Source of the DNA: CAVQDV01 sp963711375
GTDB taxonomy: Bacteria > Pseudomonadota > Gammaproteobacteria > Coxiellales > Coxiellaceae
Direction of reading: 5' to 3'
DNA length: 64,000 nucleotides
NCBI GenBank assembly: GCA_963711375.1
Contig: CAVQDV010000005.1
Location: 1-64,000 of the forward strand
A program made the position numbers and the translations under genes. Below, one piece after another: positions 37,031 through 46,925 of the stretch (position 1 is its first letter; every line of letters begins with the position of its first letter). Under the pieces are notes generated by a model. The model made no database searches and had not been told where the DNA came from. It saw only the letters and a list, made by a program, of their open reading frames with translations.

Positions 37031-37504
37031 TCAAAGGTTAAGCTTTAATCCCTCGTGCGATGCTATAAATCCTAACTTTTTATAAAATTCTAATGCATCC
37101 GGGCGTTTTTTGTCAGTGCTTAATTGTAGCACGTGACAGCCTAATTCTTGCGCTTTGGAAATGACCCACTCGATCATGAGCTTGCCAATCCCCTGTCCTC
37201 GATAAGCAGCGTCAACTCGGACCCCTTCAATTTGAGCGCGCTTTCCACCTTGATAAGTTAAATACGTGATGATTGTCAGCTGCAGAGTGCCAATGATTTT
37301 ATTTCCGTCTTCAGCCACCAAAAGGTAATTATTTTTATCTGAATCGATTTCTGAAAATGCCAAATAGTATTGCTCTGGTAAAGGCTCTTGATAAACTTCC
37401 CGCTGTTTTCCTAATGGATCTTCGGCCAATAATTTTACGATTCCTGGCACATCATGACGCAAAGCTTTTCGAATTTTGATCTTCTTCACATTTTTATACC
37501 TCAA
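37031..37504 (-). CDS. GNAT-family N-acetyltransferase
   Basis: 157 residues. It opens with IRKALRHDVPGIVKLLAEDP. Acetyl-CoA-binding motif A is GVRVDAAYRGQGIGKLMIEWVISKAQELGC (R/Q-x-x-G-x-G/A), followed by the ALEFYKKLGF signature of motif B. It would acetylate an unknown amine substrate in the cytoplasm. It resembles the PhnO/ArgA-like small GNATs but without certain assignment. It stands alone in the block between the AbiE operon and the GTPase operon. Confidence 0.9.
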   Translation of the reverse strand: MRYKNVKKIKIRKALRHDVPGIVKLLAEDPLGKQREVYQEPLPEQYYLAFSEIDSDKNNYLLVAEDGNKIIGTLQLTIITYLTYQGGKRAQIEGVRVDAAYRGQGIGKLMIEWVISKAQELGCHVLQLSTDKKRPDALEFYKKLGFIASHEGLKLNL

Positions 37505-37786
37505 AAGATAATCAAGAATCTTTCATCTACCGAAATTTCACCTGAACTCAAAATATCATTTGCACGACACGCTGATTGAACAACTGAGGGTAGTCGAATA
37601 AAAAAATTTGATCACAAAGAATCGGGCTGGTCAATTGCTATTGGCGCCAATAAGCTCAACTAGGCCTCGGGATGCCCCGCCAAACCCATTTTATGTTTCC
37701 GGACAATGGGATATAATCGAATATGAGCGATTCCCGGCGGGAACAGCTACCAACTGTACAGAAACAACACGGAAGGGGTTATTGAA

Positions 37787-38599
37787 ATGCGCTATTTTAC
37801 CAGACTGTTCTTAAAACTTTTTATTTTATTCTTTATCACTTTAAGCATAGCATTTGCTGATAAAGCTACCTCGGTTCCTATATTAGTTTATCATGTTCTA
37901 AATCCAAGCATTCCTAGCAGTATGACCATCACTCCCGGAAGGTTTGAATCACAAATAAAGTGGTTAAAAGAGAATGGTTATACGGTAATCCCCCTAAAAC
38001 AGCTAGTAAGTTATATGCAAGGCAAAAATGTTGCACTGCCCGCAAAGCCCATTGTCATAACAGCGGATGATGGCTGGAAATCGGATTATACTTATATGTA
38101 CCCTATCGCTCGAAAATATAATATTCCGATTACCTTGTTTATCTATCCAGGAACCATTTCGCAGGGAAAAAATGCGTTAACTTGGGATCAAATAAAAGAA
38201 TTAATGAAAAGTGGATTATTTGATATTCAATCCCATACCTTAACTCACCCCAATTTTAAGCAAGCCAAAAAACACATGTCGCTAGTGAATTATGAAAAAA
38301 TGGTTCATAGAGAATTATTTAATTCAAAGAAAATTTTAGAAGATAAACTCGGTATAAAGATTGATTTCTTAGCCTGGCCTTTTGGTATTTACGATGCCTA
38401 CTTAGAACAACAAGCGGCCAAAGCGGGGTATAACATGGCATTTACGATTGATTTTCGTAATGCTTCTCGAATATATCGTTCTGAGGCTCAACCTCGATAT
38501 ATGATTATAGAACAACAAAATATGAACATGTTCGCCACCATCGTAAAAGGGAGAGCTCAAGGCTCAATCAATAAAAGGGCTTTGGCAATTAACAAATAG
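37787..38599 (+). CDS. Exported polysaccharide deacetylase (NodB/PgaB-type)
   Basis: 270 residues with a signal peptide (FLKLFILFFITLSIAFA|DK). The NodB fold shows VPILVYHVLNPS, ITADDGWKSDY (catalytic base Asp and metal Asp of the TFDDG motif, here ADDG), SHTLTHPN with the two metal His residues, and FLAWPFGIYD. The order matches PgaB and related enzymes that deacetylate poly-N-acetylglucosamine or peptidoglycan-like sugars in the periplasm. No other PGA genes are nearby. It has a GGGGTT tract before the ATG. It is convergent with the giant GTPase operon. Confidence 0.9.
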   Translation: MRYFTRLFLKLFILFFITLSIAFADKATSVPILVYHVLNPSIPSSMTITPGRFESQIKWLKENGYTVIPLKQLVSYMQGKNVALPAKPIVITADDGWKSDYTYMYPIARKYNIPITLFIYPGTISQGKNALTWDQIKELMKSGLFDIQSHTLTHPNFKQAKKHMSLVNYEKMVHRELFNSKKILEDKLGIKIDFLAWPFGIYDAYLEQQAAKAGYNMAFTIDFRNASRIYRSEAQPRYMIIEQQNMNMFATIVKGRAQGSINKRALAINK

Positions 38600-38729
38600 A
38601 ATTTGAGAGATCCTGTTCAAAATATGTTTCGCTGATGCCACAATTTGGCGCACAAGTGGCCAGCCAAACTTAGGTGCTTCATTGCCTAATAATTTTTCAG
38701 AAATTTTCTCCTGTGAAGTTTTCACAGGT

Positions 38730-41700
38730 TTAAATTTCAAATTTCTTGTAGGCGGCATCGGGTATTGGAATAACTTTCTTATAAGCAGCACGATTTAAAA
38801 AGAAGCCATAGCCCACAAAATCAATTTTAAATGGCTCAGGTGCTTGCACAGACACTAATTTAAGTTGCTGGTATATCATTTGCTTAATCCAAGCTGACTG
38901 CTCTGCACTGTATCCTCTCGTTAAAAAATCACGGGAAGATTCAACACTTGTCCATCTGAGCTTTTCGGAAATGTGATAAGAAGGTTTTTCGCCACCAATC
39001 CACTGTAACTCAAACAAAGTTTCCATTATATTTTGCATAGTCGCTGTTTTCTTTGCGTCTATTTCCAAAATCTCTTTTCCAAAAAATTCTGGGAATAACT
39101 CAAAATACTCTTTCATTAAAGCGGTATCTTGCAAAAAATCCCAAAAGCTTGCTTTCAACTTGTTGGAATTAAGCTGTAAAGTGACGGTAGCAAAAGGGCT
39201 GCGGCCACTGTCCATTTTGTTGGCTTTAAATTTTTGCAAGCCCCTGTCCTCAACACTCGCCCAAATTGCATTTATCCCCTGATTTTGATCAAAATGGATA
39301 TCCATACTGTGAGTTATTGTCATCTTATCCTGAGCAAACGCAAATTGTTTTCTTTTTGAATCTGTTGAGATTGAGAAAAGTGCTGGGCCATCCAAATCAA
39401 TGGTCATATTGAGGTAGCTGTACTCCGATAATTGCGGAGCATAGGCATAAAGCGTGAGAAATTTAACGGCATCGTAGCTTTCATTCGTGGGCAAACGGAA
39501 AGTAATCGACTCCCCGGTCAGCAACTTATGTAGCTCGATAGACTGATTTAAAAAACTAACACTAGCATAAGCCGTTTCACCATAAAAATTTTGTGCCAAA
39601 ATCATGTTGTCCGATAGTCTCCACGTGTATCGATCTTCAGCAAGCCATCGACTGATGACATTATTTTGGTCTTTCGCAATTTTTATGGCTTCTTGAACAT
39701 CTTGAGTTGCTTGAATGGGCTGCAGCCGTTTCACTAAGGCGTTCTCACCCGCTGGAAAAGACCATAGTCTGTAAGCACTCAGAGAGACTTGAGATAAATA
39801 TTGTAAACGCGTTACTTGAATGGACTTTTGGTAAGAACGTTGCTCAGGAGACCATTCGGCGACCTCTGAATCACTTGCCGAAAGATTATAAACTAATTCT
39901 CCTATCCGTTTTTGATCAAATTGCTGCGTTATTTTATCCCAGATTTCTATTTGAGCGAGTAAGGTCTCTTCAATTTCATTATAGGTAGATACTAAGGCTT
40001 CACTTCCTGGAATGGAGGAAAATGTTTTTTTTGCATCTTCTATAACGGAGGTTAATTTATTTTTGAAGTCGAGTTTTGCAACAGACAATTGGAATGTGGA
40101 TTTATCTTTTAAGGCAGACTCTCCTTGTTGTAAAAATGGTTTAAAATCATTTTCAATAAAATCCGATTTATATTGTTGCGTGCTTGTAGTCAGCGTATCC
40201 AATTTCGTTGCTGTTTCTTGCGAGGACTTAATTGCATCATCGACGAGCTGAATCTTGTCTTCATAATTGCTCTTAGTGTTAATATACGTGGTAACGCCGC
40301 TTAAGATAGTAGAACCAACTTTGATACCCGTAGCCACATATCGCTCTATTCTCTGCTGTTTAAAGAGGGCTTCTTGTTGATCTAGAGATTGCGAATAATT
40401 ATTGAGCTGTGTTTGCTTTCTTACATCACTCACCATATCGCCTTGCCTTTTTAGTTCTTCAACTTCAGCTCGCCGAACATCGGTATATTGGCTATATTTG
40501 CTTTGGTAGTAGGGCATTCTGACATCTTCGTTCTGTGCAATTTCAGCGAACTCTTTATTCAGAACTTTAAGCCTTGCTATAGCTCCCTCTCGATTTGCTC
40601 GGGGAGTGCTCATGATAATGAACTGATTCAATCCAACGCGCTCCACTTCCTTATCTCTTAGCTCTTCATATTCCCCTTTAAGTTTGCCACCTACACCAGC
40701 AAGGCTATCTAGATTAAGGTTGTTTAAAGCCATTTTTCGTTGATCAAAAGTCACCCCGTCAATACCAGGTAACAAATATTCTGCACTATAATTGTTTTTG
40801 AGTGCTTGCATACTCCTATCTTGCGTGATTTTAGCATTGAGCTGAGCAATGGAAATTTCCGTCGCCTCTTTTGAACCCGCTAAACCTTGAATAGAGTTTG
40901 TGAGGCCCGATATCACGGGAGCCGCACCAACAAGAGTTTCAGCAACCGATAATGTCGAAGATAAAATGCCCAAGGCTAGCTGAGAGGTCATTTCTGCTCT
41001 TAATTGCTCTTTTTTTCCTAGCATCTCTTTTTGATATTCTTGTTCATGTTCTTTTAACTTATCAATTTCATTGAGTATATTGCCAATGGCTTGAGAAGAC
41101 ATATCCAGAGAGTGAGCAACACGTTCTTGCAAAGCAGAAACCTGCTCTTTAGCTCCCGTCACTTGCTTGTCAATATCGTCACTAAATTGCTTAAAAAACG
41201 CCTCTTTTTTATCAGCAACTTTAATTTCTTCTGTCTCTCCTAGCACCACATCCATCGTTTTGCTTAAGGCTTCTAAGTTGACTACTCGATTTCCATTTAA
41301 ATGGCCGCCATTTTGTCGCTCAATTAGAAAATTAAGCTTTTCCGAAATTCCAAATAAAATAAATTGCCACTGCGAGATATGGGATTTTTTCTGATCAAAG
41401 CTTTGAATTACCGACTGCAAATGCTGATAGACTGGAATTATTCTTTCTAGATATTGTTCTTCTTCGTCAAAATCCAAGGCTCTAGCTTCTGAATTATTGA
41501 GTGTTCTTAAAACGGTAAAGGCCAACTCAACCGTGAGAGTGACTTCTGATAAAATGGGTTTCCAAAGCGCTGAATTTATTTGAACTGCAAAATACAGCAA
41601 GTATTCCGCCATGGCTTCATTGGCAGCTACGAGGTTTGATACCTGCAAGGCCTCCCCTTTCTTACCGGGCTCTCCTTTACCACCCACGGGTCCTGGAAGA

Positions 41701-44135
41701 CCAGGCGCAGCCTCTTTTCCAGCCCCTAAGCCTTGTGCCAACTCCTCTGCCAATTTTGGGTATTGATCCCAAATGTCATTAAATTTATCGCCATTCGCGT
41801 CATCGTGAAGATTGCCATCGCCATCATACCACTTGTCTCCAAAGTATTGTTCAACGACTGTAGCGTGTGCAACTATACCACCGGGCGCAAGTCTGGTGGT
41901 GAGGCTTGATACCTCTAATCCTCTGTGTCCACCGTGGCCGGGTATACCAGCCGCCCCAGGTGCGCCAGGGTTGCCCGCTTGCCCATGATGGCCGTCGAGA
42001 CACTCTAGAATAATTTGTTTAGAGAGAGATGCTAGACCTAAAACTTGAATACTCCCCGCTTTGCTACCCAAACCAGCATTACCGCCAGAAGCCGCATCAC
42101 CTCCAGCAAAACCGTTCTTACCTGGATTACCTTCATATAACTTAAAAGTCACAGAGCTCGTGGAATCAGTAAAGGCTAGCTTTAGATCTTGCTTGGGAGT
42201 ATCGATTGTTGCAGGTTCTCCAGCTATACCCGCTCCGCCCGGAGCACCATCGCCGCCTTGTTGTCCATTGCCACCATTAGCGCCAGACGCTTTTAATGAG
42301 AGCTTGCCTGCACCATTCATCGTATTCGCCGCAATCAGGAGACTGCCCGCCGTGCTAGCATCAAAACCAGAAGCGCCTTGCGAACCAGCATGACCCTTGC
42401 CATCTTTATCTTGTCCCTTTCCGGAGGGAGCCTGTTCCGCATCAACACTCCGACCAGCAACTGCGCTAACATTAATAAAATGATCTTCTGTGCAGGAGAT
42501 CTCCTCACTCACAATAACCAGATGCTTTCCTCTAAACAAAGGCTCTTCAATGTCACAATCGATGATTAAATTTCCCAAGGCAACAATATCGAGTCGATTG
42601 ATTTTCTCACCAAGATGACTTTTGCCGTAGTTGACCAAATCAGATAATAAAGCCTTATCATTATAGCAAGTCACCTTGACTACACCTTTTGCAAGATCAG
42701 GTCGGACTTGTATTGGGTCTACTAAAGTGACATTAAGGGCTTCCTTAAGAGCTGTAATTTCTTTATTTTGTTCAAATATATCCAATAATTCACCCAGGCG
42801 GTTCTGATTGGGAGGGGAAAGCTTTATCACCTTTCTAAGCTCCGCAATATTGGGAGCCCCACTGCTCACCCATTGTTTAATTTGAGCTAATGAGCCACTT
42901 AATTCTTTCCTAAGCACTCTTTCAGTTAAAAGAGATTTCAAATCACGCGAGGACAAATCAATAATTTTAGTGCGAATCGCGGTTTGCAATTGCTTCTCAT
43001 GATCCGAAAAAGTATTAACAATAGCTGAATCTATTTTTATGCTTTGAGCCTCACCAAAATACTCTACTAATCGAATCAATTTTTCGACGAGTGTGAAAAT
43101 GATTTCTTTTCTTGGCCACAAACGTGCATCACTTGTCATTAAAAATCGCTTGAGGCCCGCTTGATCAGACAAGTTCGCACTTAATTCCAACAAAGTTTGC
43201 AAGCCTGAACTCAAATTATTTAAATCAGGGACCGATGTCCGCGAGTTAAGGGCATCTTGATAGGTAATCAGAAATTCATCATTGTAAATTTGCAACTGCT
43301 GCTTTAAAGATTCTTTTTTTAAGCTGATGCTACTTCGAAGGGCCAATAATGCATTTTCTGATAAACCCAATTTTATATTATTACGATCACTAATTTCCTT
43401 AAATGCGTTGAAACTTTCTAAAATCAGCGAACGCTCTGCTACATTTAGTGGATCGCAAAAACGAATGAGTCCCGCTTGTGATAATATCGTTTTCAAAAAA
43501 CCTTTCAAAGCTTCATCCGGAATTTGATTTTGTATTAATTCCAATTTTTTGATCGTTTGATCGATCAAGGCACCTTGGGGCACTTTGGTGATGAACACCT
43601 GAAAAGAGTCTAAATTCTTGGCGTAGTCAGGAAACATTTCAGTAAAGTGCAGAGCTACTTTCATCAAGCCCGTATTTCGGCTATCGGAATGAATAGACTG
43701 ATAAGAGATGAGCAACACAATGCCTTTCAGCGCTTTAACCTTCTGTAGAATCTCCTTTAAAACTAGAGCCCCAGAAATTTCATATTCCGGGCCTCGATTA
43801 TCTCGAAAACCAGGAGAATCGCAGAGTGAAAAAAGCTTATCAGCGATATCAACCACTTGTGGGAACAGGGTATGGGATAAAGCTGAGTCTCCTATCGTGG
43901 CCGGAGGATTTTCTGCCTCAATCGTGACAGTGCCTGTATCCTTGTCAATATGCGCGCTCATTTTGCAGCCGTATAAATAATCTACAACTGTGCTCTTACC
44001 AACACCACTCTCGCCCAGAAAAACGACTACGGATTTTTCCGCTAGACTTTTATACTGAAGGCTCGAAATACCTTCGGCAACTTTAGCATCTATGCTGTCA
44101 ATTAGATCATCTTTGCTTGAATCAACTCGTGACAT
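38730..44135 (-). CDS. Giant P-loop GTPase with collagen-like region and long coiled coil (1801 aa)
   Basis: Domains in order: residues 37-230, a TRAFAC-like G domain with G1 GESGVGKST (41-49), G3 DSPGF (106-110) and a degenerate G4 TKVP (183-186) in place of TKxD. A helical middle follows. A beta-rich LIIDCDIEEPLFRGKHLVIV block precedes a Gly-rich collagen-like zone (about 565-830: GAPGGAGIAGE, GNPGAPGAAGIPG, GLPGPVGGKGEPG). In it lies a D-x-D-x-N-like cluster (about 770-790). Then come a long coiled coil (about 980-1400), two hydrophobic segments near 1050-1085 and 1265-1285, and a beta-rich C-terminus. No signal peptide. A paralogue (865 aa) lies 11 bp upstream in the same operon. I recognise no named family; septin/AIG1/dynamin-like remodelling is possible but unproven. 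Confidence 0.72.
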   Translation of the reverse strand: MSRVDSSKDDLIDSIDAKVAEGISSLQYKSLAEKSVVVFLGESGVGKSTVVDYLYGCKMSAHIDKDTGTVTIEAENPPATIGDSALSHTLFPQVVDIADKLFSLCDSPGFRDNRGPEYEISGALVLKEILQKVKALKGIVLLISYQSIHSDSRNTGLMKVALHFTEMFPDYAKNLDSFQVFITKVPQGALIDQTIKKLELIQNQIPDEALKGFLKTILSQAGLIRFCDPLNVAERSLILESFNAFKEISDRNNIKLGLSENALLALRSSISLKKESLKQQLQIYNDEFLITYQDALNSRTSVPDLNNLSSGLQTLLELSANLSDQAGLKRFLMTSDARLWPRKEIIFTLVEKLIRLVEYFGEAQSIKIDSAIVNTFSDHEKQLQTAIRTKIIDLSSRDLKSLLTERVLRKELSGSLAQIKQWVSSGAPNIAELRKVIKLSPPNQNRLGELLDIFEQNKEITALKEALNVTLVDPIQVRPDLAKGVVKVTCYNDKALLSDLVNYGKSHLGEKINRLDIVALGNLIIDCDIEEPLFRGKHLVIVSEEISCTEDHFINVSAVAGRSVDAEQAPSGKGQDKDGKGHAGSQGASGFDASTAGSLLIAANTMNGAGKLSLKASGANGGNGQQGGDGAPGGAGIAGEPATIDTPKQDLKLAFTDSTSSVTFKLYEGNPGKNGFAGGDAASGGNAGLGSKAGSIQVLGLASLSKQIILECLDGHHGQAGNPGAPGAAGIPGHGGHRGLEVSSLTTRLAPGGIVAHATVVEQYFGDKWYDGDGNLHDDANGDKFNDIWDQYPKLAEELAQGLGAGKEAAPGLPGPVGGKGEPGKKGEALQVSNLVAANEAMAEYLLYFAVQINSALWKPILSEVTLTVELAFTVLRTLNNSEARALDFDEEEQYLERIIPVYQHLQSVIQSFDQKKSHISQWQFILFGISEKLNFLIERQNGGHLNGNRVVNLEALSKTMDVVLGETEEIKVADKKEAFFKQFSDDIDKQVTGAKEQVSALQERVAHSLDMSSQAIGNILNEIDKLKEHEQEYQKEMLGKKEQLRAEMTSQLALGILSSTLSVAETLVGAAPVISGLTNSIQGLAGSKEATEISIAQLNAKITQDRSMQALKNNYSAEYLLPGIDGVTFDQRKMALNNLNLDSLAGVGGKLKGEYEELRDKEVERVGLNQFIIMSTPRANREGAIARLKVLNKEFAEIAQNEDVRMPYYQSKYSQYTDVRRAEVEELKRQGDMVSDVRKQTQLNNYSQSLDQQEALFKQQRIERYVATGIKVGSTILSGVTTYINTKSNYEDKIQLVDDAIKSSQETATKLDTLTTSTQQYKSDFIENDFKPFLQQGESALKDKSTFQLSVAKLDFKNKLTSVIEDAKKTFSSIPGSEALVSTYNEIEETLLAQIEIWDKITQQFDQKRIGELVYNLSASDSEVAEWSPEQRSYQKSIQVTRLQYLSQVSLSAYRLWSFPAGENALVKRLQPIQATQDVQEAIKIAKDQNNVISRWLAEDRYTWRLSDNMILAQNFYGETAYASVSFLNQSIELHKLLTGESITFRLPTNESYDAVKFLTLYAYAPQLSEYSYLNMTIDLDGPALFSISTDSKRKQFAFAQDKMTITHSMDIHFDQNQGINAIWASVEDRGLQKFKANKMDSGRSPFATVTLQLNSNKLKASFWDFLQDTALMKEYFELFPEFFGKEILEIDAKKTATMQNIMETLFELQWIGGEKPSYHISEKLRWTSVESSRDFLTRGYSAEQSAWIKQMIYQQLKLVSVQAPEPFKIDFVGYGFFLNRAAYKKVIPIPDAAYKKFEI

Positions 44136-44146
44136 GTGAATTCTCC

Positions 44147-46744
44147 TCAGGGTTTAAAAGAAGTTTGATAATCGTGAAAAACGTGCTCAATTTCATCGAG
44201 CGATATCGGTAATATGGCTGGATTTGCCAGCTGGGCGTTTGCAAGTACACTGCCATCAGCACCTTGAGCACCTGTTGCAGCAAATGTTCGGGTTGGGCCA
44301 TTTGTCGGAGGCGAGTTGCCTCCTTGAAGGTAGGTATACTCCCCACTAACTTCAAAGGTGTGCACAGCAAATTTATTATGATAATCATAATTACCGATGT
44401 AGCCCCTAAACCAATCCGTTTCAAACTGACTTCCTGCCTTAATCGCTAGAATGTCATAACCATTCTGCCCACCGCGGCCACCGGGTCCACCTGAGCCAGG
44501 TTTTCCATCTGGGCCTTTCCCACCATTGCTGGCAGCAGAGATAAGATTTCGTAAATTCAGTGGTCTCGTAAAAACAGTACCTTTATGACCACCTGGGCCA
44601 CCTTGGCCTGCAAGACCACCAGGCTCGCCAGGACCACCAGGACTCCCAGCACTTCCACGAACCAGCTTATCGTGTGCTTGCAGCATCAAAATCAAATCGC
44701 CCATTCCACCTGGTTCCGCCGCATCTGAACCATCTTTACCTTGGCTCCCTTTGTCTCCATTTCTACCATTTGTTCCCGAGCCGCCTGAGCTGCCATTTGC
44801 AAATAAATGAAGAGGGTAACCTATGATTTCCGTAGTTGTTATTAGATGGATATTTCCAGCGCTTTTTCCCGCCAAGGCCCGATTTTCACCGGGAATCTCT
44901 TTTTGCTCGAGTGCTTTTCCACTCACATCGATTTTCAAATTCTCTTTTGTTACCTCCAGCTGAGCGGCGGCCATGACCAGGTTTTTTCCGCCCATCAAGG
45001 TGTTCTGAAGATTGTCGTCGACAATGAGGGTACCCGATGCCAGTAACCACAAAGCTTCAAACTTAAATTGATGCTTGAACGGATCCAAAGCGAGCAAAAC
45101 CTGAGAAAGAGCTAAATTTTGAGCATTCGCTCGGATCGTAATCACTTTAGCGGAAATGTCCATTGCCGTTTCTGGATAGGAAAAGGGCTTCTCGAGGTAC
45201 TGGCGAAATGCAGCTCGTAATTCAGATTCGCCATTGGATTTAATCGAAAAAAGATTATCGGTCAGATTCTGAAACTGGATACTTACTTCTTGAGTAAAGT
45301 ATGGTTTAAGTTCATTTATTATATTCCTCAAGCCTTCTTGGCGATCAAAGTAGTTTTGCATTTTAGTACGAATAAGCCACACTTGATTTTGAATGGGCTT
45401 CGAAGCGAGTAAGCGGCGTAAATCCAAGGCATACAATTTTACGCTGTACATGTCGATATTTTGCAAACACCGCGTGAAATCATGGTTAAAATTTTCGATG
45501 GAGGCATCCATTATTTTAGGCTTTAGATTATCTTCTCCTAGAAAGTGTCTCAGGCTGTCAAGAATATTGAGCTGATCACGCAGTTTCGCAGAAGCTTCTT
45601 TCAGCGTGCCTCTAGCAGGACCGAAATGCATAGATAGACTAAATAAGGACTGAATAAAAAAGCCTTTACCTAAATCGTCCAGGGTTTTTCTGACGTCTAT
45701 GATCTCTTTTTTTAGTGCGCTTAATTTTTCTATACTTTGTTTAGAGTTTTCGATTTCATTGGCTAAATTTTCACTGTAGGATTTTCTCAAGTCATCAACC
45801 AGGTCAGAGATATTCTGGTCACTTTGATCAATTAATTTCTGCAGAATTAACTGAGAATCTTGTGAAATAGGGTAGCTAAATGCCTGCTTAGTTTCAAGCA
45901 CTGGCTTGAGCTTGCTAATCGCATCTAAAAGTATTTGTCGACATTCAACATTGTTTTTTCCTGTCGCGTTTACTGGTTTAATGGGATCACAAAATTTGAT
46001 GCTTCCCCCTTCATTCGCCAAGAGCTCATCAAACAACCAGCTGATACGACTTATATCAATAAGGGCTCCTGTGCCCGCTTGAGGTTGCGTTAATTCCTGA
46101 TAACGTTTTGTGAGCAAGTTAAAAATCTGTTTTTCTGTACGCGGATCTTTGTCTGTTTTAGTGACCACAAATAAAAAAGAAGCCTTATAATTGTTCTTAT
46201 CAGGAATAAGTCTATTTAATTGTTCAAACGTGCTAAGCAATTTAGGAAGCCGAGGGTCAATGAGATCCTCTTTTTGAATTAATACAACAACCCCATGGAT
46301 TTCTTTGGCATATTCAAATATTGAACTTAAGGTATAAGCCGCACAAATATCGTATTTTGGACCACGATTATCTCCAAAACCAGCGGTATCACAAAAAAGA
46401 ATCTTTTGATCAATTTTCGATTTCACAATATTAGGATATAAAGTTTTTGACTGGGCGCCATCCCCAATTTCAACAACGGGGTCTTTCGCTCCAATCTGAA
46501 AATCACCCGTAGTTTTATCTTCCAGGCCATACATTTCACAGCCCGATAAAAAATCTATTGCCGTACTTTTCCCAGCACCCGTAGGCCCTAAAAACAAAAC
46601 AATTTTCTGGTCCGTGGCTTTTAAAACCTCTTCTTTCCCTTTATGAATTAGCAGCATAGTTTCTGAAAGTAAACTCGAATCTATTTTTGTATCTTTATCC
46701 AAGCCACTTGGAACGGAAATGTCAAATACAGTAGTACTTCTCAT
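44147..46744 (-). CDS. P-loop GTPase with collagen-like Gly-rich region (865 aa), paralogue of the giant gene
   Basis: Residues 48-205 form a G domain with G1 GPTGAGKST (53-61), G3 DTAGF (119-123) and a full G4 TKTD (195-198), so this copy keeps the guanine-specificity motif that the 1801-aa protein lacks. The G domain and the following IKFCDP segment align with the paralogue. A helical middle runs to about residue 550, with a TLIVDDNLQNTLMGGKNLVM block. The Gly-rich zone (about 648-761) has GSSGGSGTNGRNGDKGSQG, GGPGEPGGLAGQGGPGG and GPDGKPGSGGPGG. The C-terminus is short. It precedes the giant gene by 11 bp and is probably transcribed with it. Function unknown. Confidence 0.72.
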   Translation of the reverse strand: MRSTTVFDISVPSGLDKDTKIDSSLLSETMLLIHKGKEEVLKATDQKIVLFLGPTGAGKSTAIDFLSGCEMYGLEDKTTGDFQIGAKDPVVEIGDGAQSKTLYPNIVKSKIDQKILFCDTAGFGDNRGPKYDICAAYTLSSIFEYAKEIHGVVVLIQKEDLIDPRLPKLLSTFEQLNRLIPDKNNYKASFLFVVTKTDKDPRTEKQIFNLLTKRYQELTQPQAGTGALIDISRISWLFDELLANEGGSIKFCDPIKPVNATGKNNVECRQILLDAISKLKPVLETKQAFSYPISQDSQLILQKLIDQSDQNISDLVDDLRKSYSENLANEIENSKQSIEKLSALKKEIIDVRKTLDDLGKGFFIQSLFSLSMHFGPARGTLKEASAKLRDQLNILDSLRHFLGEDNLKPKIMDASIENFNHDFTRCLQNIDMYSVKLYALDLRRLLASKPIQNQVWLIRTKMQNYFDRQEGLRNIINELKPYFTQEVSIQFQNLTDNLFSIKSNGESELRAAFRQYLEKPFSYPETAMDISAKVITIRANAQNLALSQVLLALDPFKHQFKFEALWLLASGTLIVDDNLQNTLMGGKNLVMAAAQLEVTKENLKIDVSGKALEQKEIPGENRALAGKSAGNIHLITTTEIIGYPLHLFANGSSGGSGTNGRNGDKGSQGKDGSDAAEPGGMGDLILMLQAHDKLVRGSAGSPGGPGEPGGLAGQGGPGGHKGTVFTRPLNLRNLISAASNGGKGPDGKPGSGGPGGRGGQNGYDILAIKAGSQFETDWFRGYIGNYDYHNKFAVHTFEVSGEYTYLQGGNSPPTNGPTRTFAATGAQGADGSVLANAQLANPAILPISLDEIEHVFHDYQTSFKP

Positions 46745-46820
46745 AATAGCCCTCTTTCTAGAAAATATGTTTCCAGCTAACGTAACATAAAGATATGAAG
46801 AAAATATGACATGTATGGCG

Positions 46821-46903
46821 CAATGGCAATCTTACTTTAGGAAATTTGATGCGGGGCTGTCCGAGTGCGATCGGGTGCTAAAAGAAACAAAAATGTTGAT
46901 TAT
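46821..46903 (+). pseudogene. Remnant of a second abiEii 3' end
   Basis: An 83-bp stretch matches the end of abiEii at 36801-36883 in the same orientation at about 80% identity by eye, with small indels. It encodes the tail GLSECDRVLKETKMLI, versus GLPECDQVLKETKMLI in the intact toxin. The rest of the toxin gene is absent. It lies just upstream of the GTPase operon on the opposite strand, so the block 36903-46820 sits between two abiEii tails. Confidence 0.75.
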
Positions 46904-46925
46904 CTCTGTACCGCTGAGGGCATAT

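Noticed and set aside
37608..37814. 68-codon plus-strand frame before the deacetylase
   Set aside because: It overlaps the start of a clear signal-peptide gene and has no motif.
41750..42480. CRISPR or tandem DNA repeat reading of the Gly-rich region
   Set aside because: The periodicity is in codons (Gly-X-Y), not in identical DNA units with spacers; no CRISPR array was seen in the window.
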